A stretch of 64,000 nucleotides of DNA from Candidatus Saccharimonadota bacterium (GCA_002726935.1 PBTC01000019.1:62001-126000); one strand, 5' to 3'. Positions 1 to 8,765 are shown, counted from the first letter of the stretch. The notes: generated by a model not told the origin, from the sequence alone. Translations and numbers: made by a program.

Positions 1-318
1 TCCGGACTCGGAGTTCTCCCAATCCAGACGAGGCGATCAGCTTTGAAAATAACCGACGCCATCAGGGAGGAGGCCAAGCAATACTTTTCTGAGGGTGCGA
101 ATCTTAGAGAGGGCGTAAATCAAGGGATCAAAGATGTTAACGAGTCCCTAATACTTGCTGCCCAAAACAAAAATCTTCGGTCGCAAGCGGGTTTCGACGC
201 GTTCATTGACAAAGCTTTAGAGAAATGTACCTATTTGGAAAAGACTCTAGAACATATGGTCAAAAAGGCGCCATCGAGTACAATGGAAAAGAATTTCTCG
301 CCAACCCCAGGGTTTTAA
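1..318 (+). CDS. Hypothetical protein, 5' end outside the window
   Basis: The frame is open from base 1 with no stop, so the gene probably starts upstream; an internal TTG at 43 gives a 91-residue reading. The product is hydrophilic and probably helical (many Ala, Glu, Lys), with no signal peptide, membrane segment or family motif that I recognise. Its stop codon overlaps the ATG of the next gene (TAATG at 316-320), so the two are translationally coupled. It is the first visible member of a four-gene plus-strand unit that ends at 2050. Confidence 0.55.
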   Translation, partial: SGLGVLPIQTRRSALKITDAIREEAKQYFSEGANLREGVNQGIKDVNESLILAAQNKNLRSQAGFDAFIDKALEKCTYLEKTLEHMVKKAPSSTMEKNFSPTPGF

Positions 319-1235
319 TGACCGACTTTTTTAAAAATCAAGCACAAAGTAGACTGCCCACGGAGAACCCGTGGGTTTTGTCTTCTTTGAGGGCCAATGA
401 TGGTCTGCAGCGCTGCCTTGAAGACGCGTGCTTGATTGTAGCCTCGCAGGCTATAGGGCTGTCCGTTAGCGAGCTTTTTAAGCCAAGTGACGTTGAGTCT
501 ATCGCGAAAATTAAGAAGATGACTCACGTCGCGTCGGATCTTTATGGTGATGATTATTCGAATACCTTGAACTTGGTTCGGTCTAATATGATTCGAAGTA
601 AGGTAGGTATCGAAGGTTTATTCGTTGAAGCTGCCAAGTTTTTTCAAGAAGCGTGGTCAAACTCGGTTTTTGAGTCTGGACAAGAGCTTCTGTTTCCTTC
701 TATAGAAGCGGCGGCGTCAGAGGGGGGGCCGGTGACCAATCCACCCTCTAAAGCTTTAATCGACAAATCCATCGATCTGAAGTCTTCTTTTTCTAGCGTA
801 ATGCAGGCCAGGGGCGTCCTCGATGATACGAGAACCCTTTATGAGCAGAGTTCTATCGAGGTTCGTTCTGGCACGACTCCTCAGCCCGTAGTTGAGGCCG
901 CACTCAATGTTCACCAGGCCGCATTCCCAGCCTCCAATGAAGTCAGGTTAGATTTGGAATCTAAGCTAGCAAACAGTTCCTTTGGTTCAGCGGTGAGGCT
1001 GGTTACGGCTCTACACGACAATTTGCTAGATGATTTCTCGGCCAGAAGCTTCGCTTTTATTCAGCACGCAGCAGATGAGAGGCAGGCCGGTGGTGATGTA
1101 ATGCCTATAATGGAGGGCCTAAAAAGTGAACTGACTTATTTTGCTAAGCTTGCGAAAATTGAACTGAAAACTGGATTCAGGACATTCGATGGATCTACTC
1201 CGAAAAAACCGCCGAGAACACCGGATGGGCCCTGA
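318..1235 (+). CDS. Hypothetical protein (305 aa)
   Basis: The open frame reaches back to 225, but I place the start at the ATG at 318, which overlaps the stop of the upstream gene (TAATG); the 225 start would overlap that gene by 94 nt. The product is soluble, alpha-helical in composition, and ends in a short Pro/Lys-rich tail (around residues 295-305). I recognise no domain. It lies in a tight operon: the next ATG is 2 nt beyond its stop. Confidence 0.6.
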   Translation: MTDFFKNQAQSRLPTENPWVLSSLRANDGLQRCLEDACLIVASQAIGLSVSELFKPSDVESIAKIKKMTHVASDLYGDDYSNTLNLVRSNMIRSKVGIEGLFVEAAKFFQEAWSNSVFESGQELLFPSIEAAASEGGPVTNPPSKALIDKSIDLKSSFSSVMQARGVLDDTRTLYEQSSIEVRSGTTPQPVVEAALNVHQAAFPASNEVRLDLESKLANSSFGSAVRLVTALHDNLLDDFSARSFAFIQHAADERQAGGDVMPIMEGLKSELTYFAKLAKIELKTGFRTFDGSTPKKPPRTPDGP

Positions 1236-1237
1236 TC

Positions 1238-1603
1238 ATGAAAAGTTTAGATAGCGCAAAAGCAAAAACAGGTCGTTTATTAAATATCGATCATCTACAA
1301 AGAGCATTGATATCCATAAATTTGCCTCAGGCTCAAATTGAAGCGGCTTTGAGTCTATACCTCGACAGCATTACAAAGGCGGACCCCGATTTCGCTGAGT
1401 TTATTGTTCTGAAACGTAGGGAAGACCTGGCTTTTTATGAGAGCGTTATCCGTGCGGTTAGAGAGGGAATGATCTTGCGATCGATTGGAACGTTCCTTGA
1501 GGATTACACGCTGATCGAGGACTATATCAAGTCTAAGGACATCTCTCATGAGGCGGACCCAGTGATGTTCGGGCGTATACGAGCAGACCTGGTGAGAATG
1601 TAA
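1238..1603 (+). CDS. Hypothetical protein (121 aa)
   Basis: Small soluble protein of mixed charge, without signal peptide or recognised motif. It starts 2 nt after the preceding stop, and its own stop (TAA, 1601-1603) directly abuts the ATG of the next ORF, so it is an operon member. No function can be assigned. Confidence 0.6.
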   Translation: MKSLDSAKAKTGRLLNIDHLQRALISINLPQAQIEAALSLYLDSITKADPDFAEFIVLKRREDLAFYESVIRAVREGMILRSIGTFLEDYTLIEDYIKSKDISHEADPVMFGRIRADLVRM

Positions 1604-2050
1604 ATGCACGTAAGCTACTTCAGCTCCCGTCATGGCGACACCCTAAATGATCAATTCCAGAAATTGTTATCGAGCGATGAGCGCTTTCATGAGATATCCC
1701 AGGATATATTCCTGTTCAGTACCGTCTCGTTTTACGAAAGAGAAAAAGATGTCCGTATAAAGCATCTTCTGGAAAAAAAACCGGTGTTATCGGTCACGGA
1801 CAAAGCTCAGATAGAAGAAAAAATACGTGTCGAAAAATCAATTACAAGAGTGAATAGCGGTGACCTGGAGCTTATGTACGCCGACTCTTCTTCTGAACGG
1901 CTCATACAGACAGCTCTGTCCTTTCTTGTCAAGCATTCGAGCCAGATCGACTATATAGCCGGTTTAAAAAAAGCCAAGGCTATGGGGTTCGAAATTGAGG
2001 TGCACTCTGATGTTCTTGAGTTCGGAGTGCCACTCAAAGTCGAATTTTGA
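1604..2050 (+). CDS. Hypothetical protein (148 aa)
   Basis: Last gene of the four-gene plus-strand unit. The ATG immediately follows the previous stop. The product is soluble and rich in Lys, Glu and Ser, with no recognised domain. It ends 17 nt before the convergent parB-like gene. I see no strong intrinsic terminator between them. Confidence 0.6.
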   Translation: MHVSYFSSRHGDTLNDQFQKLLSSDERFHEISQDIFLFSTVSFYEREKDVRIKHLLEKKPVLSVTDKAQIEEKIRVEKSITRVNSGDLELMYADSSSERLIQTALSFLVKHSSQIDYIAGLKKAKAMGFEIEVHSDVLEFGVPLKVEF

Positions 2051-2067
2051 CCGATCTAAAATAGAGT

Positions 2068-3171
2068 CTATTCGACCTTCTTTGCTCCTCGCTCTGATAT
2101 TTTTGCCTCAACCAACTCAATAATCTCGCGAACAAACGATTCGTCCTCAAAGGCACTGGTCAGCGTAATAGTGTCTTGGCCATACTTACCCTTTCCAATT
2201 GTGAGGGATGCCACTTTCTCTTTGCCTTTTCCGGCTGAAAAGAAGGTTTTAGTAGGCTTTGTTTTTTCGGGTGCGGCGGTTTTTTTCTGTGAGCCTTCAA
2301 GCTCCTTTATTTTGTCGCTGACAAGCTTCTCAACTAATCTTACGCCTACCCGTTCGCCATTCTTTACTCTAGCAGCACAGATCTCTATAAGCTCCGCGGC
2401 AGAGTTATCATCAGACAAGGAAAGTCTTTTGATGTGCTCCATGTGATGGCGACTAAAGATTCTTGCGTGCTTGGTCATTGCTCTTAAAGCTAAAGGCGGC
2501 AATTTACAAACCGGAACCAGGACTCGGATCTCGTCTAAAGTAATTCCGAATGTCTGGGCTATCTGTTCTCTGCTGTAACCTTTGTCTAGGGCTCGAATGA
2601 AAGCCACGCCTTTATCAAAATCGCAGGTGCCCTTGCGTTTGTCATTTTGTCGAAAGGAATAGTGCAGCTTTTTCATCCAATCGCTTAAGTCGAACTTTGG
2701 GACAATAAGAGCATCTATCTCCTGAAGCCCCCGTCTTTCAGCGATACGAATCCGCGTTTCTCCGTCGAGCACAACAAACCCGGTCTCTTTTGAATATCCT
2801 ACTTCAATAGGTTTTTCTTGGCCGTTTTTGCAAATGTCGTCGAAAAGCTCCTCAAGTTGCTCATCGGAATACACAGACCTGCTGTTGTGATCCTCTCGGT
2901 TTAGATGAAGAATAGGAATCGTGGCCACCACGATTTTCCTTGTGCTGTTTTTTAGATAAATCACCTGTACATCGACAATCTCGCCGTTATTAATCTTGAT
3001 CTCAAGATCAGAAATGAACTCGGAGTCCTCTTCATCAAAAGATTGTTCAACAATGTCTTGTGAAGATAGATTGTCATACTTCCCTTGAGTCGTTGTAGGC
3101 TCGAGAGAGAGGCGCCCACGTCGAAGAGCGGTCAGGTCAATGCCCTTTGCTGCCGATTTGTTAATGGCCAT
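2068..3171 (-). CDS. parB: ParB-like partition protein (367 aa)
   Basis: ParB/SopB-type DNA-binding partition protein, expected to bind a centromere-like site and work with the ParA ATPase to segregate the replicon. The N-terminal ParB/sulfiredoxin-like fold is seen around residues 85-160, with the arginine-rich box GETRIRIAERRG at 137-148 (a variant of the usual GERRxRA motif). A helix-turn-helix follows at about 199-225. The C-terminal third has a Lys/Thr/Pro-rich linker and a small terminal domain. SD-like GGAG precedes the ATG. It lies 27 nt downstream of parA in the same orientation, so the two form one operon. The low similarity in the box and the large size suggest a plasmid rather than a chromosomal ParB. 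Confidence 0.85.
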   Translation of the reverse strand: MAINKSAAKGIDLTALRRGRLSLEPTTTQGKYDNLSSQDIVEQSFDEEDSEFISDLEIKINNGEIVDVQVIYLKNSTRKIVVATIPILHLNREDHNSRSVYSDEQLEELFDDICKNGQEKPIEVGYSKETGFVVLDGETRIRIAERRGLQEIDALIVPKFDLSDWMKKLHYSFRQNDKRKGTCDFDKGVAFIRALDKGYSREQIAQTFGITLDEIRVLVPVCKLPPLALRAMTKHARIFSRHHMEHIKRLSLSDDNSAAELIEICAARVKNGERVGVRLVEKLVSDKIKELEGSQKKTAAPEKTKPTKTFFSAGKGKEKVASLTIGKGKYGQDTITLTSAFEDESFVREIIELVEAKISERGAKKVE

Positions 3172-3198
3172 TTAGATGCTCCAGATTTCTTCTTGTGG

Positions 3199-4326
3199 TT
3201 AACGTATGTCAGCTTTATCACAAATCTCTGCGACCACCGCCACTAGATCCGATGTAATAGAGTTCGAGGGCTCAGCCAAACACACTGGAACGCGCATGGA
3301 GTCCTCGAGGGCTCTATTCATTCCCTCTCCTTCTCTAATAGTTCCTTTGATGAAATTGTTGGGGTATAACTGCGCCAATTTGCCATAATTAGTCGTACAG
3401 CGGCTAACAGAACTTTTGTAAAGGTTACCCAAGATCAAGGGGGTGGGCACGCTTTCCGGCCCTAGTTCTGACGCGAGTTGAGCCCTAACGTCCAGAGCCT
3501 GGCCGACTCCTTTAATCGAAAGGGCGTCCAACTTAATTGGGCAAATTAGGTAATCGGATGCAACATACAGTGCATCAATTAAGCGCGTGCGAGAAGGATT
3601 GCAATCGAAAATAATTGCGTCATAACCTGTCAAATCTAGCTTGCTTGATGGATTCCGGATTCCTTCTTCAATCAATCGACGCAACTGGTGAATACCGGTA
3701 GATTTCTTTTCAATCGCAAAAGCGACTTCAGATAGGCTTTCGTTTGACGGAATGAGGTGGGGCCCGTATTCACCAAACGGCTTCTTAATTACATCGGCGA
3801 AGTCTGGAGCCTCAGCCTTTTTATAAAGGGGAGGGAGGTCCAAGAGGTGGCCCATATGAAAACGAATTACATCTTTTTCTGGGTAACCATATTCCGCTGC
3901 GATTTCTTGATCTATTTCAGCGTTATATCCGAACATGGTTGTCAAAGAGTTCTGAGGGTCAGCGTCGACCACCAGTACACGAAGGCCTTGGAGTTGAAGG
4001 AGCGTTGTAAATTCGCGAGCGAAGGTGCTCTTACCTACACCTCCTTTTTCGTTCCAGATCATGAAAATCTTAAGTGGAGTCTTCTGACCTTTGAGGGTCT
4101 TCTCTCGGCGTTTTACGGCTAGCTCAAAGACGTCTTTTGTATAAAGAACGCGGCGGCTAACACTCCCGCATTGGGAGTATTCAATATCGAGGCCCAGCTC
4201 GTCGATTGACTTCTTGATTGTCGACTCGCTGGTTTTAAGCATCTTAGCAACTTGGCCGGTATAGTGCTTGGTTTGATAGCCTTCGGCGATCGTGCCGAGC
4301 TCTTGATGATTGCTTACTTCGCTCAT
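3199..4326 (-). CDS. parA: ParA-like partition ATPase with N-terminal helix-turn-helix (375 aa)
   Basis: Type Ia plasmid partition ATPase (SopA/P1 ParA style). A DNA-binding segment occupies roughly residues 18-75. A deviant Walker A box with the signature lysine (NEKGGVGKST, 92-101) is followed by the VVDADPQ motif near 117-123 and a Walker B-like IIFDCNPS near 220. ATPases of this class both move ParB-bound DNA and repress their own operon through the N-terminal domain. The upstream leader (4327-4440) holds an inverted repeat and a copy of the recurrent promoter element, consistent with autoregulation. Plasmid, chromid and phage-plasmid ParAs share this domain layout; chromosomal ParAs usually lack the N-terminal extension. 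Confidence 0.9.
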   Translation of the reverse strand: MSEVSNHQELGTIAEGYQTKHYTGQVAKMLKTSESTIKKSIDELGLDIEYSQCGSVSRRVLYTKDVFELAVKRREKTLKGQKTPLKIFMIWNEKGGVGKSTFAREFTTLLQLQGLRVLVVDADPQNSLTTMFGYNAEIDQEIAAEYGYPEKDVIRFHMGHLLDLPPLYKKAEAPDFADVIKKPFGEYGPHLIPSNESLSEVAFAIEKKSTGIHQLRRLIEEGIRNPSSKLDLTGYDAIIFDCNPSRTRLIDALYVASDYLICPIKLDALSIKGVGQALDVRAQLASELGPESVPTPLILGNLYKSSVSRCTTNYGKLAQLYPNNFIKGTIREGEGMNRALEDSMRVPVCLAEPSNSITSDLVAVVAEICDKADIR

Positions 4327-4362
4327 TTACACACCGTTTTTATTATTGAAAAAACAATAGTA

Positions 4363-4395
4363 ACGGTTTTTCTTGAATTTTTAAGCAAAAACCGT
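4363..4395. repeat. Inverted repeat in the parA leader
   Basis: ACGGTTTTT (4363-4371) and AAAAACCGT (4387-4395) form a perfect 9-bp inverted repeat with a 15-bp spacer. A related ACCGTTTTT lies at 4333-4341, next to the parA start. The position suits an autoregulatory operator for the ParA N-terminal domain, or part of a partition site. This is inference from location only. Confidence 0.5.
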
Positions 4396-4406
4396 CATCT
4401 AGTTGA

Positions 4407-4430
4407 TTATTTTTTCAGCAATACACCTTA
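4407..4430 (-). promoter_or_regulatory. Recurrent promoter-region element upstream of parA
   Basis: Read on the minus strand, AAGGTGTATTGCTGAAAAAA matches the 3' half of the element seen across the window (GTGTAT, then an A-rich run). It lies about 80 nt before the parA ATG. Confidence 0.5.
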
Positions 4431-4509
4431 TGTGCTTGATTGCAATAGTTTTATTGTTTGATCCGGTTGGGTTTTTAAAGCGTTTTCAACAATTTCTGTG
4501 GATCGCGAT

Positions 4510-5601
4510 TCAAAGGCTGGCGTCACGAACTTTGTCGTGCCGGATTCGATCCTCGCTATCAACGTAAAGAGAGGTCGTTGCAATGCTTGAGTGGCGCAAA
4601 TTGTCTCTCACCTCAGCCAGAGTCAGGCCCAGTTCAGAAAGCTGGAAGCTGCCGGCTGAATGACGAAGCCAATGAGTCGAGGCCTGCTGAAGTTCCGCCG
4701 CGGAATCTAAATCACCGCAGGTGGTTATTTCATTTGCGATCATAGCTGCGGTCTCTTTAAAGAGAGACCAAATTCGATGAGGGGACATAGAACTACTTGA
4801 AGCCGAAAGACCCGAAATTAAAGGAATCTTTGGTAAGACTGTTTTGCTAAATGTCCCAGCTTTTGGTCCCAATAAAGAAAGGTGCTCAAAAATCAGGGAA
4901 AGCAGTTCCTCTCCAACTGGGACCTGGCTAACCTTTTGCCCTTTGCCGATTACATGCCACCAATAGAGGCCATTTTTATCTACACGAATGTCGCTAAACA
5001 TAGCGCTTGCTATCTCACTGCGGCGAGCGCCCGTATGGAAGGCGAAGAAAAAAAGTAACTTTCTGCGTGATAGATCAATAGTGTCTAGAGACCGTGGGTT
5101 CTCAGAAAAAAACCGTACGATATGCCCTCTAGCTGCAGGTGTAAAAGATCGCTTTTGAAACGATCTGCAGTCGACGTTCCTGAATTTAACCTTGGCGTCC
5201 GAAAAAGGATTTCTTGAGACCAAATCAATAGTCTGCAAAAATTTGTAAAGGGATCTGAGGTAAGCAAAAGAAGTTCTGATGCTGGACTCAGAGAGGCCAG
5301 CCGCGAAAGGTTTCCACTCGGCTTCTTGCGACTTTCCCTTCTTTCGTCCGACCCAAACCCGCTTGGGTGTGGGGTTATTGAGGAAACGCTTAAGTGGCAA
5401 GGCGTCCTCCATGGTGAAGGATTGGAGATTTTTATTCTGGGAGGCGAGCCACAGAATAAATCTAACCCCTTCCTTTTTTGCGCTTTCCCTAGATCGAGGT
5501 GAGTCATATGTTTCCACCCATCTTCCGACGAGTTTCATGTCAGAGTCGATGTTCTCTGGATTGATACTCAGTGACACTAAAAAGGGCTTTGGGATCAACA
5601 T
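4510..5601 (-). CDS. Tyrosine recombinase / integrase (363 aa)
   Basis: Site-specific recombinase of the XerC/D-phage integrase family, which exchanges strands through a 3'-phosphotyrosine. An N-terminal SAM-like core-binding domain lies at about 20-130 and the catalytic domain at about 160-360. Catalytic residues visible: R193 (in TGARRSE), K220/K223 (GKGQK), H310 and R313 (THWLRHS), H337 (LRHSS) and Y346 (TTSLYVD), so the set is complete. It overlaps the end of the polymerase gene by 7 nt, hence cotranscription. It may resolve multimers of the replicon or integrate it; no att or dif-like site was recognised. Confidence 0.88.
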   Translation of the reverse strand: MLIPKPFLVSLSINPENIDSDMKLVGRWVETYDSPRSRESAKKEGVRFILWLASQNKNLQSFTMEDALPLKRFLNNPTPKRVWVGRKKGKSQEAEWKPFAAGLSESSIRTSFAYLRSLYKFLQTIDLVSRNPFSDAKVKFRNVDCRSFQKRSFTPAARGHIVRFFSENPRSLDTIDLSRRKLLFFFAFHTGARRSEIASAMFSDIRVDKNGLYWWHVIGKGQKVSQVPVGEELLSLIFEHLSLLGPKAGTFSKTVLPKIPLISGLSASSSSMSPHRIWSLFKETAAMIANEITTCGDLDSAAELQQASTHWLRHSAGSFQLSELGLTLAEVRDNLRHSSIATTSLYVDSEDRIRHDKVRDASL

Positions 5602-7532
5602 GCAAGGCCTGGTGATTTGGTTCTTAAGGTTGATTGGAAACGCAAGCCCTGTCCCTCAAGGAACGAATAGTCAGGTGCCTCTGAAGCGTCGTATTGCCAG
5701 AGGCCCAATGGCACCATGCTACCAAGAGAGTAGCCTACTTCAACCTCAACCTTCAGTGGTATCCCGGGCGCCCAGTCAGGTGGCACAGAGGCCATCGACA
5801 TTAGTCTAGAGGCTTGGTCTTTCACGTCAGTCGCTGGTAGGGTCCAAAAACCGCTGTCGTGAACTGTGAGAGCCAGGCTCATGCCCAAAGAGTGCCCGTG
5901 TTCAATCAACGTTCCCAACATAGCTCGGCCGCATCCCTGAATAATGTTTTGAAACAATTTGGATGGATACATCTTGTCTTCAGAACCTTTGGGGCCGTAT
6001 GTAAAAGAGCCGTCAGGAGATTTATTGAGCACTCCTAGCTGATAACTCAGCCCTCCAGGCAATGTGAAAGATTTTTTTTCCTTGTTCCAGACGATTCGAC
6101 CATTGAAAAGTGTAAGGTCGCACTCTCCCTTTGTCTCAAAAAGTTTCTCTAACGCAAACTCACATTCTTTCCATGAAGCCACAACTTTTGGGTTTTGTTT
6201 GCGAAAACCCTTACAGAGCTTGTCGCCCGCGTCGACCGAAATAACGATGCGTTGATTTTTGTACAAGCTAGCCTTCATTGTTGAGCCGGAGGCGCCAAAG
6301 ATGCCTGATAGAACAACTTCTTTGCCCGTACTCCGTAACTCGTCGGTCACTTGATCTTCCGGTATGCCTTCAATCTTCGCAATTGTTGCAACATAGGGAT
6401 CGACTCCTTTATTTATGGCATCTAGCTGCTCAGTGTCATTGGCCATAAAAAGGCTTAATATGAGCTCAATTTTGGAGTAATCGGCCATTAAAACAGCACG
6501 CCCAGGAGGTGCATAGATGAGTGATTTCACTGGGCTTCTTTTGGAAATTCCTTGAAAATTGATTTTATCTCGAGAGTCCGACTGAATACGGGATGTGATC
6601 GCAGCAAAGTACTTCATTGCTAAAGGGAACTTGGCGCCCTGGAGTTTCAAACCCAAAATGTGTTTTGTCCTCGAAGCCTCCCCCACGGAAGATGTGATCT
6701 CAATCTTTGCCTTAAGGAGTCTCGAAACAACCCTAGAGCCAGCCTCCAGCATGCCGTGCACCCAGTGACTGTCCTTGCTAAACGACGTGCCCTTTGGGGG
6801 CGGAAAGCCCTCTGCTGCCAACAACTCAGAAAATTTCTGATCAGATGAAATTATGGATTCTAGCTCTTTAGTCGATATGTTCGGCCTGGTTGAAAGCAGA
6901 GGCATGAGTTTCTCAAGCATCTCCTGCTTTTCGTGCTCGTAGTTGGAGGCATGAGTGGCAACCGAATCCCGATCAATTAACAACGGCGGATAGACAAAGG
7001 CCTTATTGTTCTCACTCATAACCAAGAATTCACGACCGGGAAGGTTAGAGGTCAGAGCTTTTGTTAGCCACCTGATAGCCTCAGTCCTTTTTCTCATTCT
7101 TTCGTTCAGTTCCTCGTGGCCAATTGCTCTGTCGAAGAGGTCGAAGTTTCTTTGATAGCCGAAGGTTAATAGTTGCCCCTCCACGCTCGGATCTTGTGCA
7201 AAAAAATTATGCACTCTTGACATGCTGTTGATATCTAAAAGGAGCCGGGGAGGGCGCTCAACGAACCGCGCAAGCAGACCTCCATCAACGAGCCCATCTC
7301 CAACTACCACCGCCATGTTTTCGACACGGAGGTCGTTCAAAGTGGCTGAGACCGTAGACTCCCCACCATCGATAACCAAAGCTGGCTCCGATGCAACTTT
7401 GAGGCAAACGGAGTGAACCTCAGAAGCATCGGATTGAAGGAAGTCTTGAACCGGGCCCTCCTTGTATTTCTCCTTTGTTTTAAAGGTGAGGTATACAAAG
7501 TTTATTGGCGATTCAGTCGTTTCCAAAGCCAC
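5595..7532 (-). CDS. Family A DNA polymerase without 5' nuclease domain (645 aa)
   Basis: DNA polymerase of the Pol I family. Motif A is MADYSKIEL (D351), the fingers helix runs from R400 and K404 to F412, and motif C is LTVHDS (H558, D559). The catalytic aspartates are kept. In the fingers, the residue matching E. coli F762 reads as Leu (408) and that matching Y766 as Phe (412), by my hand alignment. The N-terminal 300 residues show at most a degenerate exonuclease-like region, and the 5' nuclease domain of cellular Pol I is absent, as in many phage and plasmid polymerases. The start is GTG at 7532, overlapping the upstream gene by 20 nt. Likely role: replication or repair of this replicon. 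Confidence 0.88.
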   Translation of the reverse strand: MALETTESPINFVYLTFKTKEKYKEGPVQDFLQSDASEVHSVCLKVASEPALVIDGGESTVSATLNDLRVENMAVVVGDGLVDGGLLARFVERPPRLLLDINSMSRVHNFFAQDPSVEGQLLTFGYQRNFDLFDRAIGHEELNERMRKRTEAIRWLTKALTSNLPGREFLVMSENNKAFVYPPLLIDRDSVATHASNYEHEKQEMLEKLMPLLSTRPNISTKELESIISSDQKFSELLAAEGFPPPKGTSFSKDSHWVHGMLEAGSRVVSRLLKAKIEITSSVGEASRTKHILGLKLQGAKFPLAMKYFAAITSRIQSDSRDKINFQGISKRSPVKSLIYAPPGRAVLMADYSKIELILSLFMANDTEQLDAINKGVDPYVATIAKIEGIPEDQVTDELRSTGKEVVLSGIFGASGSTMKASLYKNQRIVISVDAGDKLCKGFRKQNPKVVASWKECEFALEKLFETKGECDLTLFNGRIVWNKEKKSFTLPGGLSYQLGVLNKSPDGSFTYGPKGSEDKMYPSKLFQNIIQGCGRAMLGTLIEHGHSLGMSLALTVHDSGFWTLPATDVKDQASRLMSMASVPPDWAPGIPLKVEVEVGYSLGSMVPLGLWQYDASEAPDYSFLEGQGLRFQSTLRTKSPGLAC

Positions 7533-8082
7533 GATCCTTAGACTTAATTGGACTTTCTGGTGTCGATTCCTGCGTAGCGGCCGGTTGTGATTCGCCTTCG
7601 ATTCTCAGCAATTTTGAGTATTTTGCCTCATCAAGACCGAGCTCTTTAACCAGACATAGAACTGCCTTTTTCAGTTCGGTGTTCTCTTTCAACAGTTCTT
7701 GCTGTGCACGCATTCGCTCTAGATCCAACTCTTTGATGAGGAGATTGAGGAACTTGCTTGAGCGCTCAAGTGAGGACACTGCCGATACAAATTCAAGATC
7801 CCTCCGAGCTGAGTTCTCCAACACCTTCTTGGCGGCATCAAGCTCAACGCCCATAGCGAACACAAGCACCTTTGTTTCCAGGAAGTCCATGTCGGCAATT
7901 TGATTGGGGCCGATCTTTGACATCTTAAGGTTCTTCAAAAACTCACGAAGGTCGCCCTCAGTTTTGTGTTTGAAGATGTCTGGATTCTTTTCTATGTATG
8001 CAAGAATTGCAGAAGCCGCAAATGGATTCTTGGCGCCGTCCTGGGGGTCACCGGATTGCTCGTTGTCCTTGTTATCAGCCAT
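7513..8082 (-). CDS. Hypothetical coiled-coil protein (189 aa)
   Basis: First gene of the minus-strand unit that continues with the DNA polymerase and recombinase. The middle (about residues 65-150) is rich in Leu, Glu and Lys and looks like coiled coil; the ends are hydrophilic and low in complexity. I recognise no family. The 20-nt overlap with the polymerase start implies coupled translation, so a replication accessory role is conceivable but unproven. Confidence 0.6.
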   Translation of the reverse strand: MADNKDNEQSGDPQDGAKNPFAASAILAYIEKNPDIFKHKTEGDLREFLKNLKMSKIGPNQIADMDFLETKVLVFAMGVELDAAKKVLENSARRDLEFVSAVSSLERSSKFLNLLIKELDLERMRAQQELLKENTELKKAVLCLVKELGLDEAKYSKLLRIEGESQPAATQESTPESPIKSKDRGFGND

Positions 8083-8089
8083 TTTTCTT

Positions 8090-8114
8090 CCTTATTTTTG
8101 ATACAACATTATAA
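8090..8114 (-). promoter_or_regulatory. Recurrent promoter-region element of the polymerase operon
   Basis: On the minus strand the segment reads TATAATGTTGTATCAAAAAT, with TATAAT as a good -10 hexamer followed by the A-rich block. It overlaps the inverted repeat at 8104-8125 and ends only 7 nt from the start codon. Confidence 0.5.
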
Positions 8115-8125
8115 CTATAATGTTG
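8104..8125. repeat. Perfect inverted repeat upstream of the polymerase operon
   Basis: CAACATTATA and TATAATGTTG form a perfect 10-bp inverted repeat around a 2-bp centre (AC). It covers the putative -10 region for the 8082 gene, which is the typical place for a repressor operator. Confidence 0.65.
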
Positions 8126-8282
8126 CATGAAGTGTCCACTACTTATATCGTAACCTCTCTCCTCGCCTCAATGAAGAAAAAACTAACATCGAAAAGCAAG
8201 AGTGGCTGCTAGGCTGCATATTGGCGTATGAAATTTAGTGCGGTCTGCACGAAATGCGTCAAAAATATCATCTTGAAGTTTG

Positions 8283-8302
8283 TTACAGTGTATTGATTAA
8301 AA
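8283..8302 (+). promoter_or_regulatory. Recurrent promoter-region element upstream of the recJ unit
   Basis: TTACAGTGTATTGATTAAAA contains the dyad TACA-G-TGTA and the A-rich tail. It is nearly identical to the minus-strand copy at 53975-53996. The ATG of the first gene is only 16 nt downstream. Confidence 0.65.
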
Positions 8303-8317
8303 TAAACAAAATCTAAA

Positions 8318-8764
8318 ATGAAAACACTTCAACAACAGGCCCGCGAGATCCTGGCAAAACCAGGATATGAAACCGAAAGATATTTCTTAAGACGCTATCA
8401 CACCGAGGAGCATCTAAGAATAAACAATAAGTCGGGCATGGAAATCGCAGTTGATTCCATAAAGCAACTGGCGACTGATGAGGCTTATTCCGAAGGTGTA
8501 GCACTTGATTGGATATGGAGCGCCGACGATGATGAATTCCTCGTGGCAGAGCATGTCTCGGATTTTATTAGATCCGAAATTGAGCGACTAGGAATACGAG
8601 GCCTCAAGTTCAGTGTTGAAAATGCTGGGACAAGGAATAGCCTAAGAATATGGAAAATCGAAGTCGCCGTCTCTGGAGTTGAGGGAGAAATACTTATCTT
8701 TGATGTAAGGGGTGTTAAAAGCCTCCTGCAGCAAGTCCATAACGCATTCTTGAGCGAGGCGTGA
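8318..8764 (+). CDS. Hypothetical protein (148 aa)
   Basis: Soluble protein of mixed charge with no recognised domain. No clear Shine-Dalgarno precedes the ATG, and the promoter element ends 15 nt before it, so the leader would be very short. The stop at 8762-8764 lies 1 nt before the recJ TTG start, so the two are coupled. It may assist RecJ, but nothing in the sequence shows how. Confidence 0.6.
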   Translation: MKTLQQQAREILAKPGYETERYFLRRYHTEEHLRINNKSGMEIAVDSIKQLATDEAYSEGVALDWIWSADDDEFLVAEHVSDFIRSEIERLGIRGLKFSVENAGTRNSLRIWKIEVAVSGVEGEILIFDVRGVKSLLQQVHNAFLSEA

Positions 8765-8765
8765 T

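Noticed and set aside
225..317. Upstream ATG of the 318-1235 gene
   Set aside because: It would overlap the preceding gene by 94 nt, whereas the ATG at 318 overlaps its stop exactly.
5279..5809. 176-aa plus-strand frame over the recombinase/polymerase junction
   Set aside because: It is antisense to two well-supported genes; composition is Ser/Arg-rich as in shadow frames.
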